From Linanthus parryae (Eukaryota; Streptophyta; Magnoliopsida; Ericales; Polemoniaceae): a stretch of 64,000 nucleotides of DNA. Of this stretch, positions 33,540 through 45,645 are shown piece by piece. The notes below the pieces were generated by a model that saw only the letters and a list, made by a program, of their open reading frames with translations, was not told the DNA's origin and made no database searches. The DNA lies in assembly GCA_023055425.1 (NCBI GenBank), contig JALGPY010000001.1:112635057-112699056 (forward strand), in the 5' to 3' direction. Position numbers and translations under genes: made by a program. Within the stretch, counting starts at the first letter, position 1. Each line of letters begins with the position of its first letter.

Positions 33540-34099
33540 ACGCACATGAGTATATAGAAAGAAGTCTTTTGGACGAATTAATTCTGAGGGAAAGAACTTT
33601 ATGGAATAAACAAAAAAGTGAACTTACAGTGTTTGATATCTTGCTAGACTATTTGCAGCTCCATTTGCCTTTAAGCTTAATTTTCGTTCACCCATTGTGC
33701 TCTTGGTCTGTGATTCTAGGAGGTTCTTGGCCATGTGGGTACACTGGTCTTGCGTCTGTGGGTAAAGAATGAAACCACTCAAATAGAGCTTAGTGAAAAC
33801 TACAAGTTGAAATAGTAGGTTTTGTAATCTTGACGTGATGAATTGAAGCAAATTTGGGCTTACTATAGGACTCTTTTGGTGGAGGCATTAGTTCTAAGGA
33901 CCAACCTGGAAATCAACTTATCGTGACCATGTTTGTGTGTCAATGACATAGAAAAAAAGATCAGATGTTAAAGTGAACTTATATTTTGGGTAGAAAAATG
34001 CGGGACATCTATCTATATCTATATCTATCTATCTATATATATATACTATATAAAAGCGGAGAAGTGCCGAGGTTGAACCTCGGTTCTCCATTTAGCATT

Positions 34100-34816
34100 T
34101 ACTAATGTTTTTGGCGATTACATTTGTCTGCTTATTTGGACTCAGTAGCAAATTGCATGCACCCAGTCGTCGTTTAATGCAATTTACAATACGACATGGC
34201 AAATAAGTCATCACATAACCCCCAAATTAGTCATTGATAAATAAATAGTTAATTAATCACATTAATTCCCAACAATATAACTCCATTACCTAAAAAACAC
34301 TATAACTCCATTTGATAAAAATAAGTTACCAACAGTTCCTCCTTCAAATTTGATAACCCACCGGAATGGCAAATAAGTCATCACATAACCCCCAAATTAG
34401 TCATTGATAAATAATTAGTTAATTGATCACATTAATTCCCAACAATCTAAATCCATACCTAAAAAATCACTATAACTCCATTTGATAAAATAAGTTCTCA
34501 TTCAAATTTGATAACCCACCAAAATATGGAATCAGTTAGTAAAAAAAATCAATACACATATGTGTTTGAGGCACTATAAATTATTTTGTGACCACTATAA
34601 TAGTTATTACATGTACTATTATGTTCATGACATGAGTTACATTATTTCCTTCAATTTTAACACTTCTGAAAATGAGGAAAAAATGTTATATTTTCAAGAA
34701 GAAACAAAATCAGTTCTTAATAAGTAGTTGTGACAAACCTTAAAAAAATGCTCTAAGAATCAGATTTGTGTACAATTTTAGTTGTTATGTATACTATTAA
34801 AAAAGTTGGCTATTTA
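34100..34816. other. AT-rich spacer
   Basis: No coding capacity. It contains a 170-bp tandem duplication and ends with the target duplication of the LINE at 34817. Confidence 0.6.
34196..34520. repeat. 170-bp tandem duplication
   Basis: Unit 1 (34196..34365) and unit 2 (34366..34520) both run ATGGCAAATAAGTCATC through ATTAATTCCCAACAAT to TTTGATAACCCACC, with small differences. Confidence 0.9.
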
Positions 34817-34935
34817 GTCAATAATTTGAAAATACTTCCTAAAAACCATGTTCACATGGGAAAATCCCTTAAAGGAGAAAAATTTATAGAAGAGTCTCCG
34901 TGAAAAACGGAGGAGAAGGAAACCCTAGCAGTACG

Positions 34936-36418
34936 ATGGCGACGGCGGCGGAACCCTTCAACCCACTCAAACTGACGGCAATGGAAGCAACGGTGATCGA
35001 GTTCGATTTATGATTTATGTTCTCAAGCGGAAAAAGGATTCGAGTGGTGTTTCATTGGAAGATTTCTCACGGACGTGGACATTGATCCGAGAGCAATGAA
35101 AACTTCTTCCGTAAGGTTTGGAACAAAGGTGAGCAAGTTAACTTCTACAACATAGGCAGGAATACGTTTCTGTTTAAATTCCCAAACAAATCCCTAATGG
35201 AACGCATCTCGTCGGGAGGCCCATGGGCGTTTGATGGTGCTATGTTGATGATGAAACTGTGGTCCTTAGGAGATGAATCGGTTAACCCTATATTCGTAAC
35301 TATGGATGTGTGGGTGCAAGTGCACAACCTTCCGGTTCACCTAGTTACGGAACAAGCAGGACGAATGGCGGTACAGACTGCAATCGGATCCGAAAGTGGA
35401 TAGTGAAGGATCAAACAACTATGTCCGTGTTCGGGTGCGAATGCCTATTTTTGAAGCTCTTCCAAGAGGAGTTTATGTAAGTATAAAGAAGAAACAGACA
35501 TGGCTTGATTTTAGATACGAAAGAATACCAAGCATGTGTAAATGGTGTAGTTTTCTAGACCACCTAAGTCGTGATTGTGACAAAATCAACGAAGAAGAAG
35601 AAGGACTGGGGGAGGAAGGGTACGAGGATTGGATGCTCTACCACCCACCAAAGAAGGGAAGAGGGGAATCGATGATCAGGACAAAAAGAGAGACGGTAAA
35701 GACTGGTAAGGGGGCAGAAAACAATGGTGGAGATGTGGAAAAAAGGCAAGGTTGACCTGAACAAAGAAGCCCACGCACAGGAAGGTGAAAGGGTCATAGA
35801 GGACGACAATGCACGATCCCATCAGAAGTACACATGGTGGATAACCCTCAATTTGAAGAGGAATCAGAAACCAATCAAAGGGGCTCGAAGATCAATGAAA
35901 GTGACTTAGGAAGAGAAGAGGTGACGGACAAGAGAGGCGAAACAGCTGCGGAGGAAAACCGTATGAAGCAAGAAGAACGAGAAGAAAATAGATCAGGCAC
36001 GGAAAAGAACACAGCGAACAAGTTGAGGCCAGAGCAGGTGGAAGAACTGAAGGGGAATGGAGTGGCATCCATCATAAGCAATCTGGAAGGTGCAAGCAAG
36101 ACAGGGGGAACGGGTACGAGACCCAACCAGAAAACGCTATCCAAGATGAATTGGAAGGATGCTGCGAGGAAAGGAGTGAAAAAAACTGCCGATAAGGCCC
36201 CTTCGTCGCCAAAGAGAAAGGTGGGAACAGACTTCTCTTTTAGCCCACCTCCACATCAAGTAGAAAGCTCAAAAGGTGGGAAAAAAAGTAGAGCAGTGAA
36301 CCTAGAGAAGAGGATGATGCAAGCCATGACGACAGAAAACAAGGAGGATGAAAGATCCTCCAACAAACACGATGCGCAAATGGCGGTCCCTGAGGTCCTG
36401 GGCCGCCGAGCACAATGA
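34936..36418 (+). pseudogene. LINE ORF1 (gag-like, DUF4283 and CCHC)
   Basis: The likely start is ATG 34936 (MATAAEPFNPLKL), but a TGA follows within about 25 codons and further shifts break the frame. The DUF4283 nucleic-acid-binding domain is readable from about 35090 to 35400 (FYNIGRNTFLFKF, ISSGGPWAFDGAMLMM, PIFVTMDVWVQVHNLP). A zinc knuckle of the zf-CCHC_4 type (MCKWCSFLDHLSRDC) lies at about 35533..35577. A long Lys/Glu-rich tail (35834..36418) follows. The protein would coat the LINE RNA. Its TGA stop at 36416..36418 overlaps the ORF2 ATG at 36415..36417. Confidence 0.85.
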
Positions 36419-39400
36419 GTCTATTAAGTTGGAATGTACGAGGGTTGGGTAATCCTCGTGCGGTCCGAGCACTCAAGGAGCAGGTGAGACTCCTTTCCCC
36501 AAATATTGTTTTCTTGATGGAAACAAAACTCTCACAAACGGAGATGGAGAAGGTTAAGGTAAATGTCGGGTATGCAAACGGAATCTATAGGGGATCCATT
36601 GAGAGAAGATGAGGTCTAGCACTACTTTGGGATGCCAAGGTCAAAGTTAGCTTCACAAAATTCTCACAGTTCCACATAGACGCAATGGTTGAAGAGGAGG
36701 ATGGATTCAAGTGGAAACTAACCGGGTTTTATGGTGACCCGGTCAAAGAACAAAGGTACCACTCTTGGGAGATTCTCCACAAGATATCCCCTGATACAGG
36801 TACTGCGTGGTGTATTTGTGGTGATTTTAATGCTATTTCAAATGTCCTAGAGAAGGAAGGCGGAAGATTTGAAAACTTTAGCCAAATGAATGCTTGTAAT
36901 GAAGTGGTACAAGAACTAGAGATGCTTGATCTTGGCTATGCGGGTCCTGGCTTTACATGGAAAAATAACCAAGAGGAGGAAAATAACATAAAAGAAAGAC
37001 TTGATCGGGTACTAGCAAATGTGGACTGGTTGAATAAGTTCCGTGGTGCTAGAGTTACTCATCAAGTGAGTATGAGGTCCGATCATAGACCAATACTACT
37101 CGAATGGGGTAATAATAAGAAGAGAAACAGAAGAAGGAGGTTTCAATATGAAAATATGTGGCGTCTAAATAGCCAATTCGAAGATGTGGTATCCGAAGCA
37201 TGGAACAAAAACAGGGGTCAACCCTTGAACGGTAAACTTAAGTCGTTGGAAAGAAGCATTGTTAGGTGGAACTCTGATGTGTTTGGTTCGGTCACGAAAC
37301 AAATCAGAGAGCTGCGGCACCGTAAGGAAACTCTGGAAAGGGAAGCCCAGACCATGCAAGTGTTGGAAGAGACAAAGAGGGTTACCATACAGTATGATGA
37401 GTTGCTAAAGAAAGAAGAAATTATGTGGAGACAAAGAGCCAGAACGGAATGGCTGAAGCAGAGGGACAGGAACACAAAATTTTTTCACCGCAGAGCTACG
37501 GTTAGACGTGCAAGGAACAGTTTCAGGGGGATAGAATTGGAAGATGGTAGGTGGAAAGAAAAGGAGGAGGAAATCACGAATTTCCTAGAGAGGCACTACC
37601 AGTCGATCTATAATTCTCAAAACCCGAAACAGGAAGACATGGACGAGTTCTGCAGTGCTTTACAAAAAAGCCTAACTGAAGAAGAAGCAGCTAAACTAGA
37701 GGAAGACTTTACCTGTGAGGAGGTAAAAACTGCCCTATTCCAAATGAGCCCGGACAAGGCTCCTGGAAAAGATGGTTTCACAGCCTGTTTTTATCAACAC
37801 AACTGGAATATTGTAGGTGAAGAAACAACAAAGACCTGTTTAAAAATCCTAAATGAAAGTGAAGAGTTGGGGGATTTCAATAAAACTATCTGAGCTTTGA
37901 TCCCAAAAACAAATCATCCTAGAAAACCAGCAGATTTCAGACCAATTAGTCTGTGCTCGCTGATCTACAAGATAGTAGCAAAAACCATGGAAAACAGATT
38001 GAAGAGGGTTCTGTCGAGCCTTATAAGTGAAAATCAAAGTGCGTTTGTTCTAGGGCGCTTGATTACGGATAAAATAATCACGGCGTTTGAGGTGATTCAT
38101 ACCATCAAGACGAGGAAGAAAGGAAAAACCGGTGCTATGGCGCTAAAAATTGATATGGCGAAAGCCTATGATAGGGTGGAGTGGAAGTTCTTAACCACAG
38201 CATGTGCCTATTTGGGTTTCGGTCCAAAGTTTATTGATTTAATATACCTGTGTATTTCTATGGTGTCTTATGAGTTTGTCCGCGAAGGTGAGATTACAGG
38301 GAAAGTTGTCCCTGAAAGGGGATTGAGGCAAGGCTGTCCACTTTCCCCGTACTTATTCGTTATTTGTGGAGAGATGCTTTCGAGGGCTGTTACGGCTGCG
38401 GTAGGCGAAGGACGCATCAAAGCCGTGACAGCCTCTCGGGGAGGACCAGTGGTCTCCCATCTTTTTTTCGCTGACGATTCCATGTTTTTTCTACAGGCTA
38501 CAATGAAGGAGATTACAGAATTATAACACATTTTCGACACCTATAGCAGAGCCTCCGGTCAAGCTATCAATGCAACAAAATCAGCAGTGGTCTTCTCGCC
38601 AAACGACCCAACAGAGGTTAAGGAAGAGATCAAGAACTATTGCGGTGTCCCTGAGACGGAGAAACATGATCAGTACTTGGGCTTACCGACAACAATTGGT
38701 AAAAAAAAAAGCAATCACTTTTGCATATATTGTTGATCGTGTGATTAGCAGATTAAAAGGTTGGAAAGAAAAAGTCCTATTTGTAGGGGGACGAGAAGTG
38801 TTGATAAAGGCAGTTGTTAATGCAGTACCATGCTATGCGATGGCTTGTTTCAAGTTACCAGATCACATTTGCGAAAAAATAGAATAAAAAATAAGACAGT
38901 TTTGGTGGAGCAATCACCAGAAGGAGAGGGGCATCGCATGGATCACATGGGACAAAACTAAGGAAGCCTTGCATACAAGAGGCTTGGCCATGAGGGATTT
39001 CAAAGCTTTTAATCAGGCGATGCTGGCAAAACAAGCTTGGAGGATCCACCAGGACTCACTAATGAGCAGAGTCATACAGGCGAAATACTATGCAGATAAA
39101 AACTTCTGGGAAGCAGAAGAAGGAAACGCGCCGAGTTTTGTTTGGAGAAGTATCATCCATGGTAGAAAGCTGGTGCAAAGTGGAATGAGATGGCATGTGG
39201 GTAATGGGAGGAGGATCAATCTGAAGGATCCCTGGATACCGAGAGAGAACACCTTCAAACTGATCACAGACAAAAGCAAAATCACCAATTTGAAGGTCTC
39301 AGAATTCATCACTGCACAGACAAAATGGGACAGAGAAAAACTGAGCCAATACCTGAATGATTTCAATCTCGATGCAGTTTGTGGTATTAGACTGTCCAGA

Positions 39401-40510
39401 TCTGAAGAAGAGGACCGATGGAGATGGCACCATACAGAGTCAGGGGAATACACGGTGAGGACTGGTTACAGAGCTGCGTTTGAGAAAAATAAAAGAGATG
39501 AGAACTGGGGAAACAGTTCAGAGACAAAACAAAATAGCTACAAGAGATTGTGGAAACTTAAAATGGAAAGGAAAGTCACTCATCTGATCTGAAGGATTAC
39601 GCAGAGAGCAATTCCGGTGGCCGCCGAACTCAGGAAACGGAAGATCAAAACTGATGGTGTTTGCAAACTCTGCCAAAGCAACGAAGAAACCATAGATCAT
39701 CTATTTCTCGAGTGCCCGATAGCGAGATCGATCTGGGTTCTTACAATCGGCGACTCTTTCCTGCAAAATAAGCAATTAAACACCTCAGATATGATTCACA
39801 ATCTCATTCTTAAAAGCACAGAAGAAGAGGCGATAGAGATGTGTGTGATTCCTAGGGGAATCTAGCAGTTCAGAACTAAAAGAGTGTTTCTCAACACTGA
39901 TGCATCGATCCAGAATGCAATTGAAATGATCCAAAGGAAGAAAGAAGATCAAGAAAAGAGAAGCAACAGCCAACTTATCTTGCCAAAACCACCATGCACT
40001 TTGCAAGGAGCTGAAATTGTGATACACTTCGATGGTGGCTGGGATCCGCAGAACAAGCGAAGCACGGCTGGAGTTGTAGCTCGGATGAAGGACGGAAAAT
40101 GCCTCTTTGGTGAGGCAATCAGTACTGGAACTTGTGAGAATGCAAAAGAAGCAGAAGCTATAGCTTGTCTGGAGGCTTTGCGGTTTGGATCGACGATCTC
40201 CAACCGGAAAATAGCCATTATCGGTGATGCTAAAGCACTGATTGAAGAACTGGTTGAAGAAAGGAAAGGTGCAAGAGATAGAAGCTTAATCAGCCTCAGG
40301 GAAATGAAGAAGGAGATAAGACTTCAGATGGAAAGATGTGGTTTACTCGAGATACACGCATGTTCTCGAGACCTAAACCGCGTGGCACACGGATTGGCTA
40401 GGCACGTGTCCTCTATTTCCGAAGACATGCGTTGGGAAGCTATAAAAACATTATGGCTCTCGAAATTAATCCAGAAAGATGTAGCTTTTTCTAGCATATT
40501 CTTGTGCTAA
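36415..40510 (+). pseudogene. LINE ORF2 (EN, RT, RNase H)
   Basis: The first block, MSLLSWNVRGLGNP to about 37113, is the endonuclease with METKLS, the ICGDFNAI motif and MRSDHRPILLEW. The linker and RT follow: DKAPGKDGFTACFYQ at about 37751, ADFRPISLCSLIYK, SAFVLGRLITD, LKIDMAKAYDRVEW, RGLRQGCPLSPYLF and the catalytic FADD at 38467..38478. A zf-RVT segment (VCKLCQSNEETIDHLFLECP) lies at about 39660..39716. The RNase H-like domain (HFDGGWDPQNKRSTAGVV) starts near 40025 and the frame ends at 40510. Stops at 36610..36612, 37891..37893 (TGA for an expected Trp) and 38524..38526, plus frameshifts near 38640..38700 and 39870, disable it. Confidence 0.9.
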
Positions 40511-40541
40511 TTTTAATAATATCCCACTTCTCAAAAAAAAA

Positions 40542-40584
40542 GTTGGCTATTTATGTATCTAACTATGTAAATGTCCCTATTTTG
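40542..40584. other. LINE target duplication and junction
   Basis: GTTGGCTATTTA at 40542..40553 repeats 34805..34816. The next 30 bp separate this LINE from the minus-strand LINE. Confidence 0.8.
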
Positions 40585-41743
40585 TTGATGAACTAGATTA
40601 GATTAAAACACACTGGGGACGTTCAAATGTGGGGGAGGGGGAGCACCCCCTACATCCTCCAAGAAAATACCCTCCAAAACAGGAAGTGCAGAATACAAAA
40701 CACATCGTTCAAAAAGTGTGAAAAACACAGGATTGAAAGCAGAAACACATGGGGAGACATTAGGAACAGCAGAGGCAAGAGAGTCAGTAGCCTTGTTGGA
40801 GTTCTTGTGCTCATGTATCAGGGAAGCCCGGAGGCTACTCTCTAGCAGCACGCATTTCATAACAATACACTCATCACTGTGATCATGCTTAGGATAAAAG
40901 TACAGGTTAGCAAGCTCTAGAAAATCAGTGCTAACAACAATGTGAGACAAATTCAACATAAAAGCCATATGCAAACCAGCAAGAAGACCACTGGGAGCTA
41001 ATCTTGACTGAAAAGCTTTTGGTAGGGAAGTTGTCCATATAAAACATCCATCTCTCAGCCGCATTCAGGGCCAACTTGGCTAAAACTCTGCCATGAGTAA
41101 TAGCAGTAGCATTGCCAAACACAAGGTCATTTCTCATTTTCTAGACGAACCATCCCCCAAAGAAAAAAAGTTGTTTGCCAGTGGATCTTCCAACCCAGAT
41201 TGGGAGAATCATTCTCAAGCAACCATAACTCCAGAGGGATGGGGTAAAGGGGGTAAGAGAAGCAGGGGGAACATCTCATCCTCGAAAACACTGAGGTGGG
41301 GGAAGGATCTGAATAGGTGAGCCAGGGTCTCCACCTGAATCCCACAAACAGGACACATGTTAGGGTGGCTGGCGAGAATCCAGCTAAGGGCTTAATTACT
41401 GTAAAATTTGCCATGGTAGAGGGTCCAAAAAAAATTGTAACTCAGGGGGGATGTTGAGCTTCCAAATCCAAGACCAAGGCTTGGAAGGAGGGGCCAGCCA
41501 GATTGCAAGGAAATGCAAGAGTTGAGGGACAACTCCCCAGAGGTTTCAGCAGTTCACCTGAGGGAGTCAGGAATGTCACCACAAGGAGAGAAAGGAGTAC
41601 TGATGATATCCTTGGTGATGCAGTGGGGAAGGGAGTAAGAGAGACGCCAAGCACCACAGTCCCATGCAAGCCACATATCTATGACAGTTAACTTCTCCTC
41701 TAGCAGAGTAAGAGGACATTAGATGAGGATTCTAAGGGGGGAG
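40585..41743 (-). pseudogene. Minus-strand LINE, 3' half
   Basis: Minus frames carry the C-terminal part of a LINE ORF2. Segments include a decayed zf-RVT region (about 41130..41740), NDLVFGNATAITHGRVLAKLALNAAERW, and an RNase H-like end (GLLAGLHMAFMLNLSHIVVSTDFLELANL, then KNSNKATDSLAS). The first half lies at 57215..57700, beyond the Athila element. Removing the Athila and one GGGAG copy joins the two in one frame across the site, so they were a single LINE before insertion. Stops and shifts are frequent. Confidence 0.8.
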
Positions 41744-43296
41744 TGACACGCTCCAACTGCAAGTGTACAGTTGTCGTGTGTAGTAATAAACCGGAAATCC
41801 GGGTTGTCGAACCCAAGGGACTTTGTGTAAATTAATTACTATTCTAAACCTTATGTGGGCACGTCGCAAGTTGTGTTTTTATCTAATTCTAAGAAAATAA
41901 ACGCAATATTCTCAATTAACCAAGTGAAATAGTTCACGATTAATAAAGAATGAATTTTAGGGTTTTATCAAATAAGAGAAAAGTACCGGGAATTCTCTAG
42001 GTTCACTAGGTTGATCTAAATTTATATTTTGATTTGTAAAACAACCACGTGTCATTCACTATTAATCAAGCAATATTAAACTTACCGAGTTACCAAGCAA
42101 GTTCACTATACTTAAACTAAACCAAACCGAGTTACCAAGCCTAATTTAGCTTTAAGCATGCATTAAGACCATAATTCTACTTTAACGATCCTAGTTAACG
42201 ATGCCGAGTTACCAAACATTGATACGACTAGGTGGATTATTCAATTTACCGACTAATTCTCACGGAGTTACCACGTGAAAACTAATTGAGTTTATCTCTA
42301 CGTTAGCTACTCGCAAAGATAATATAATTATGAACTTAAATAATTCATAATAGTGAATAAACACGTGAGATTAAGCTAGAACATGCATTACAATCATCAA
42401 AACATCAACTTTAGATCAAACCCTAGCTACACCAAACGAGAATTCCCAGCAAATAGTGTTTAGCTACTCATATTCATAATCAAAACGACAAGTCTAATGA
42501 GTTTAAACATAAAAATCAAGAAAAGAAGAGAGTTTAGAATCCAAACGAATGATCCAAAGCTCCTAAGCTCTCCCAAAAGCTTCTTGATCTCCAAAAGATA
42601 TCTCTAATGTCAAAAACTACTGAAAAAGTCGACCTAGAATGCTTAAATACGTTTCCATAATCTTATTACAAAGTTTGGATAAACTACGAAAAAGCCCCGG
42701 AAAAATTCTGCACTTCCAGCGATCTCTTCGTACGAAGACATTTGTCTTCGCACGAAGAGTCTTCGTACGAAGACAACTGCTCTTCGTGCGAAGGCCTTCT
42801 TACTTAGATACTGCAAGCATGTTTAGGAAGACATTTTTGCCGAGCCAAAATTTGGCTAAGTATATTGTCTTCGTACGAAGACATTTGTCTTCGTACGAAG
42901 ACCCTCTGTTCCAGCCCTCTTTTCTTTGACTTTCTCTTCCTTCCTTTGACTTTCTCCTTCCTTCCTTCTTCCATTGACCTTCCTTTGAGTTCCTTTGACT
43001 TTCTCCTTACTTTTGACTTTCCTTTGAGTTCCTTGTTTCCGAAGTTCGCTTCTATATCCCGCATGATCCTCCAAGCCCTGTTTTCCTGCGAATCACAACA
43101 CGAAAACACAAACCGCGATCATATCACAATAAAAGCTCAAAAATCTAAAGAAACGCCCGGATTTAACAAGTAATGCATATGAACTCACACTATCACATTT
43201 AGGCTCAATTTACTCAAAAGACGACGAATTCTCCATGATAAGCACGCAAAACGTAGAAATAAAAGGCATAAAATAACTCCGAAAACGGAGTTATCA
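41744..43296 (-). repeat. Athila 3' LTR
   Basis: On the plus strand it runs TGACACGCTCCAAC to CGGAGTTATCA. It carries two clusters of CTTCGTACGAAG palindromes (42724..42795 and 42867..42902) and a pyrimidine-rich stretch at about 42905..43035. Differences from the other LTR were seen at 41749, 42336 and 43112. Confidence 0.97.
42724..42902. repeat. Palindrome array in the Athila 3' LTR
   Basis: Copies of (G/C)TCTTCGTACGAAGA(C/G), or the GTGCG/GCACG variants, start at 42724, 42744, 42759 and about 42779, then at 42867 and 42887. Spacing is 20, 15 and 20 bp in the first cluster and 20 bp in the second. Each unit is its own reverse complement or nearly so. The same arrays occur in the 5' LTR at 56642..56820. 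Confidence 0.93.
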
Positions 43297-43310
43297 ACTA
43301 CCCCCACACT
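43297..43310 (-). other. Athila polypurine tract
   Basis: On the minus strand AGTGTGGGGGTAGT lies directly before the 3' LTR (TGATAACTCCG). This is the normal primer position for plus-strand synthesis. Confidence 0.88.
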
Positions 43311-45645
43311 ACCTTTTGCTCGTCCCGAGCAAATCTCCCAAGTCAATTTCATTTCTCTCAAGCCAAAACTTTTCTCGCTTTCCCGCAATTCATCCAACTT
43401 TGCATATCAACCTAATTACTCATTGCATAACTTCCCTACGCCATTTGCATACTTTCACCTCACATTGCATACAAAACCATTAACACTTGCATACTAATCC
43501 GAGTAGAACAATTCACCACCCATCCTTCTTACTAGTCGACACGACTCGATTATACACAATGCACCTATATGCAAATGCAATATTCACAATGCAAGTATTG
43601 AAATAACAAATTTTCTTTTTCTTTTGTGAGATTGGGCAATCTCCATTAGCTTAAACCGATTCACACGAAGCGATGAGAAATCTAGACACAAGGAATGATT
43701 TGAAATCAAATTCGACAACACGAATCCCCCCTAGCTAGTATAGAGAACCTAACCTTACTAAGTACAAGAATGCAATACCTTTTCATGTGTGCCACAAAAT
43801 AAGAGGCTACGCTAGGCTAAGCCACGTTCAAGGTCCGAGCTCCTAATCCGCTAACGGGTTTAGAATGATGAGGCTTTAGGGACAAATAGGATAATAATCA
43901 AACACAAGTCCTAAGGCGTCACATTCTCACAAATACCATAGCTCACACACCCTCACAACAATGATAGAAACCAAGCCCGAAACTCACCATCTCCGGCCCT
44001 CGATCCCCTCACACCCCGGTACAATTACGATCTCCGCGGCTATTGTCATGAATGATGTATAAGCCAAAATTTCCCGTTCGTGAACTAGTCGCTTCTCCAC
44101 TCGTTCTTCCACAAAGCTTTTCATTCTCCTTTATTCATCTCTCCTTTTTTTCTCTCTTTTTTTTTCTGATTTTTTTTTTTCTTTTTTTTCTGATTTTTTT
44201 TTTTTTAAATCTCTCAAAGTCCTGCACAATCTCTTCAATATCTGTCTTGAGTGGTCTTCCAAGTGTCAAGCTAACATATGATAGTAAGGGGAGACACTAT
44301 CCAAATCAACATGTATAAATCACAAATAAATGTCTCTCCCTATCTCGATGAAATCCTCGGTGCAACTAACAAAGCCGCTAACATAATAGAGCACGTGTGG
44401 GGATGGAGTCGTCGCAAGCGCAATCTCGATGTCCGAAGTCAAATGTCGACACCCCCACACTCGAATGTAATCCTGTCCCCTCTCAAGTAGTCAATCAAAT
44501 ATCTGTCTCGTGCCTAATCCAACCAAACCTCCTACACCATGATGAGTAAGATCCGGTACCTAGCACGATCCACCTATTAAATTCCCCCAACCCAAGTTTT
44601 GTGTGTATTGGATGGTACACACTCACGGCTCTCCTCACTTGTGTCCATGTTGTAATGCCATGGAACACCGCCACACCGAAGTGCGCAAGCCTACTCTCAC
44701 TCACCCTCGCATTCCCCTCGAAGATCACACATGAAGTGCATGCGATATGTAAGACTCACACAAATATAGCATGAAGTACTCCCTCATCGAACCCCCTCAA
44801 CTACACCACCCTCGTGACGCACTAAAGCGGTGATTCTAACCAATCAGTGATGAAGGCCAAGAATCGTCACCCTAAGTCCAAAGGTTGTCAAAGAATCCAT
44901 GGTTCAAATCAGGGTTTACTAGTGGTCCTACAAGGTAAGTTCTATAAGCAGTGAGTGCTCTAATACACACCTCGCACAGCTGTTCTGTGTGCCACTACGA
45001 GGCGGGTTGGCGACTACCTAAGACGTACACAAGAACGTTCGGCTTGTTTAGCTCACACCTAGCTCAACTCTTGTAAGAAAATTAGGCACACACTTTAGAT
45101 TTGAAAAATTAAGTTCGTGTGTAAAATAGGCACGCATTCCCGTAAAGAAAGTTTCTCTATACTTACTAAGGGAAACTCACATTGTCACTCTCGATCGCAA
45201 TTCACGCCCTATGCCTAAAAGTCTCACACTTCTCGATTTCACCGAATTTTCAGCTTCTTTCGATTGCCCTTTCTCAAATTTTTAATTTTTTTGATGTTTT
45301 CACATTTTTAGTTTTTTTTTTTTTTTTACCTATACTATATGCACGGCCAACTCGACTAATGACTCAATAATGGTGGGATGACTCAATAATACCAAAACGT
45401 GCACGAAAAAGATGAATAATAAAAAGAAAAATAAGGACATAACCAAAAATTTCTAACTACATGCTGACACGGGCGATGCAAAGACACTCAACACTGACTA
45501 GTAAAAAGGACTCAACCACCCCCACACTAGAATGCATCGTTGTCCTCAACGATAACGCGAGGACTCAACAGTTCTAGCACGAGGGCACACTCCACTACTC
45601 GTCGTCTTCTTCCTCCTCTTCATCTTCTTCCTCATCATCTTCTTC
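43311..45645 (-). other. Athila 3' untranslated region
   Basis: Long non-coding stretch between the third ORF and the 3' LTR. It contains homopolymer T runs (44160..44210, 45300..45330), two further CCCCCACAC tracts (44451 and 45517) and blocks shared with the remnant at 3940..5400. No coding frame is convincing. Confidence 0.7.

Larger units (their letters stand above)
32602..34099 (+). repeat. Duplicated block, copy B
   Basis: The original position of the block also found at 29336..30868: RT end, RNase H, 3' LTR, then 560 bp of flanking DNA. It ends in a ...CCATTTAGCATT stretch shared with copy A and then continues into unrelated genomic DNA. Confidence 0.85.
34817..40541 (+). mobile_element. 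L1-type LINE, nearly full length
   Basis: The element has a short 5' leader, a gag-like ORF1 and an ORF2 with endonuclease, RT, zf-RVT and RNase H-like domains, and ends in an A-run at 40533..40541. GTTGGCTATTTA, with preceding A bases, occurs just before it (34805..34816) and just after its tail (40542..40553), giving a 12-18 bp target duplication as made by target-primed reverse transcription. At 5.7 kb it appears close to full length. Stops at 36610, 37891 and 38524 and frameshifts in ORF1 and after the RT show that it is inactive, though every domain is readable. Confidence 0.92.

Noticed and set aside
42724..42902. Regularly spaced repeats considered as a CRISPR-like array
   Set aside because: The units are short palindromes in a plant LTR, spacers are 4-5 bp, and no cas gene exists. 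A CRISPR array is excluded.
42639..43173. Frames in both Athila LTRs encoding FVRRQ/SSYED repeats
   Set aside because: They are translations of the palindromes and the pyrimidine tract. The same frames occur in both LTRs only because the LTRs are identical.
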